The notes under the pieces were generated by a model. That model worked only from the letters and a program-made list of their open reading frames with translations. It ran no database searches and had not been told where the DNA came from. From positions 1 through 6,025 of the forward strand of contig JAITDK010000044.1 in assembly GCA_031282605.1 (NCBI GenBank): a stretch of DNA of 6,025 nucleotides, given 5' to 3'. A program made the translations under genes and the position numbers. Source of the stretch: Oscillospiraceae bacterium. GTDB lineage: Bacteria; Bacillota; Clostridia; Christensenellales; Aristaeellaceae. Numbering within the stretch: the first letter of the stretch is position 1; every line of letters begins with the position of its first letter. This document shows, piece by piece, positions 5,762 through 6,025 of this stretch.

Positions 5762-5927
5762 CCGCTGCGGCGGGACGCTGTCCGATCTGCGGATCGGATG
5801 CGCTTTAAATTTGTGGCGCCCGCCACAATGGCGTAAGTTGTCAACTTCTTTATAGCGTTTTCTACTGGCGGGCGCAGGAATTGGAACGGGGAACGAGGAA
5901 CGTAGGAACGAGGGACGTCCCTGCGGG
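5762..5927 (-). repeat. Right arm of the long inverted repeat
   Basis: Read on the minus strand this matches 1-174. It keeps all the stem-loops: CCCGC/GCGGG (5761-5774), TCCGATC/GATCGGA (5781-5798), TTGTGGC/GCCACAA (5811-5828), and the long-range pairing of 5816-5824 with 5867-5875. The outer part (about 5882-5918) is the degenerate octamer array. The stem at 5761-5774 is one base pair longer than its left counterpart. Confidence 0.85.
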
Positions 5928-5931
5928 GAGC

Positions 5932-5999
5932 CTGGGACTCTGTCCCAGACCCTGCGAAGGGCTATCCGCCCTTTCGAATCCTGACCAGGCTTCGCCTGG
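5932..5999 (+). repeat. Cluster of three short hairpins next to the right arm
   Basis: Three stems follow one another: CTGGGAC/GTCCCAG (5932-5938 and 5942-5948, loop TCT), AAGGGC/GCCCTT (5957-5962 and 5968-5973, loop TATCC) and CCAGGC/GCCTGG (5985-5990 and 5994-5999, loop TTC). The run starts 5 bp beyond the arm and may be part of the same repeat unit; its left partner would lie before position 1. No T run follows, so it is not a classical terminator. The remaining bases to 6025 show nothing further. Confidence 0.6.
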
Positions 6000-6025
6000 A
6001 CCATCGTGATACACATTCTACCGGC

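Noticed and set aside
5932..5999. Intrinsic terminator or attenuator beyond the right arm.
   Set aside because: There is no run of T after any stem on either strand and no gene ends nearby.

Overview
The window looks like chromosomal DNA of a moderately GC-rich Firmicute, most likely a Clostridia-type anaerobe. This rests on strong AGGAGG-type ribosome binding sites, tightly packed operons, the style of the ABC half-transporters, and a small ArsC/Spx-fold protein of a kind common in Firmicutes. The species cannot be named from the sequence alone. All four genes I accept are on the minus strand, so they are read from right to left.

Layout in transcription order. At 5396-5046 is a small ArsC/Spx-like thioredoxin-fold protein whose usual active-site cysteine is a glycine. 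It is followed 37 bp later by a winged-helix protein of the AlkZ/YcaQ (HTH_42) family at 5008-3995, in which the expected catalytic Gln-x-Gln/Asp appears to be His-Ser-Trp. Next comes a 144-bp control region with a TTGACA promoter and two near-identical 16-bp palindromic boxes. It drives a two-gene operon (3850-2039 and 2046-295) encoding a heterodimeric ABC transporter in which each subunit carries a membrane domain and an ATPase domain. The two ORFs overlap by 8 bp, so they are probably translationally coupled. Their ATPase domains resemble, from memory, the IrtAB/YbtPQ group, but the substrate cannot be read from the sequence.

The gene block is enclosed by repeats. The left end (1-174) and right end (5762-5927) are arms of a long inverted repeat about 5.6 kb apart. 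The best-conserved 115 bp differ at four bases and one indel. Each arm contains several stem-loops, and two of the four substitutions are a compensatory T-A to C-G swap within one stem. That suggests a dispersed, structured repeat family and not random divergence. Beyond the right arm lies a run of three further hairpins (5932-5999). Between the right arm and the ArsC-like gene is a 222-bp non-coding element with terminal inverted repeats and flanking TA dinucleotides (5420-5641), which I read as a MITE. It ends only 23 bp before the ArsC-like start codon, so it must have replaced or become that gene's promoter region.

No rRNA, tRNA, CRISPR array, transposase gene or complete known mobile element was found. 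The most unusual signals are the covarying structured inverted repeats, the MITE abutting a gene start, the paired operators of the transporter operon, and two neighbouring enzyme-family proteins that both seem to lack their canonical catalytic residues.
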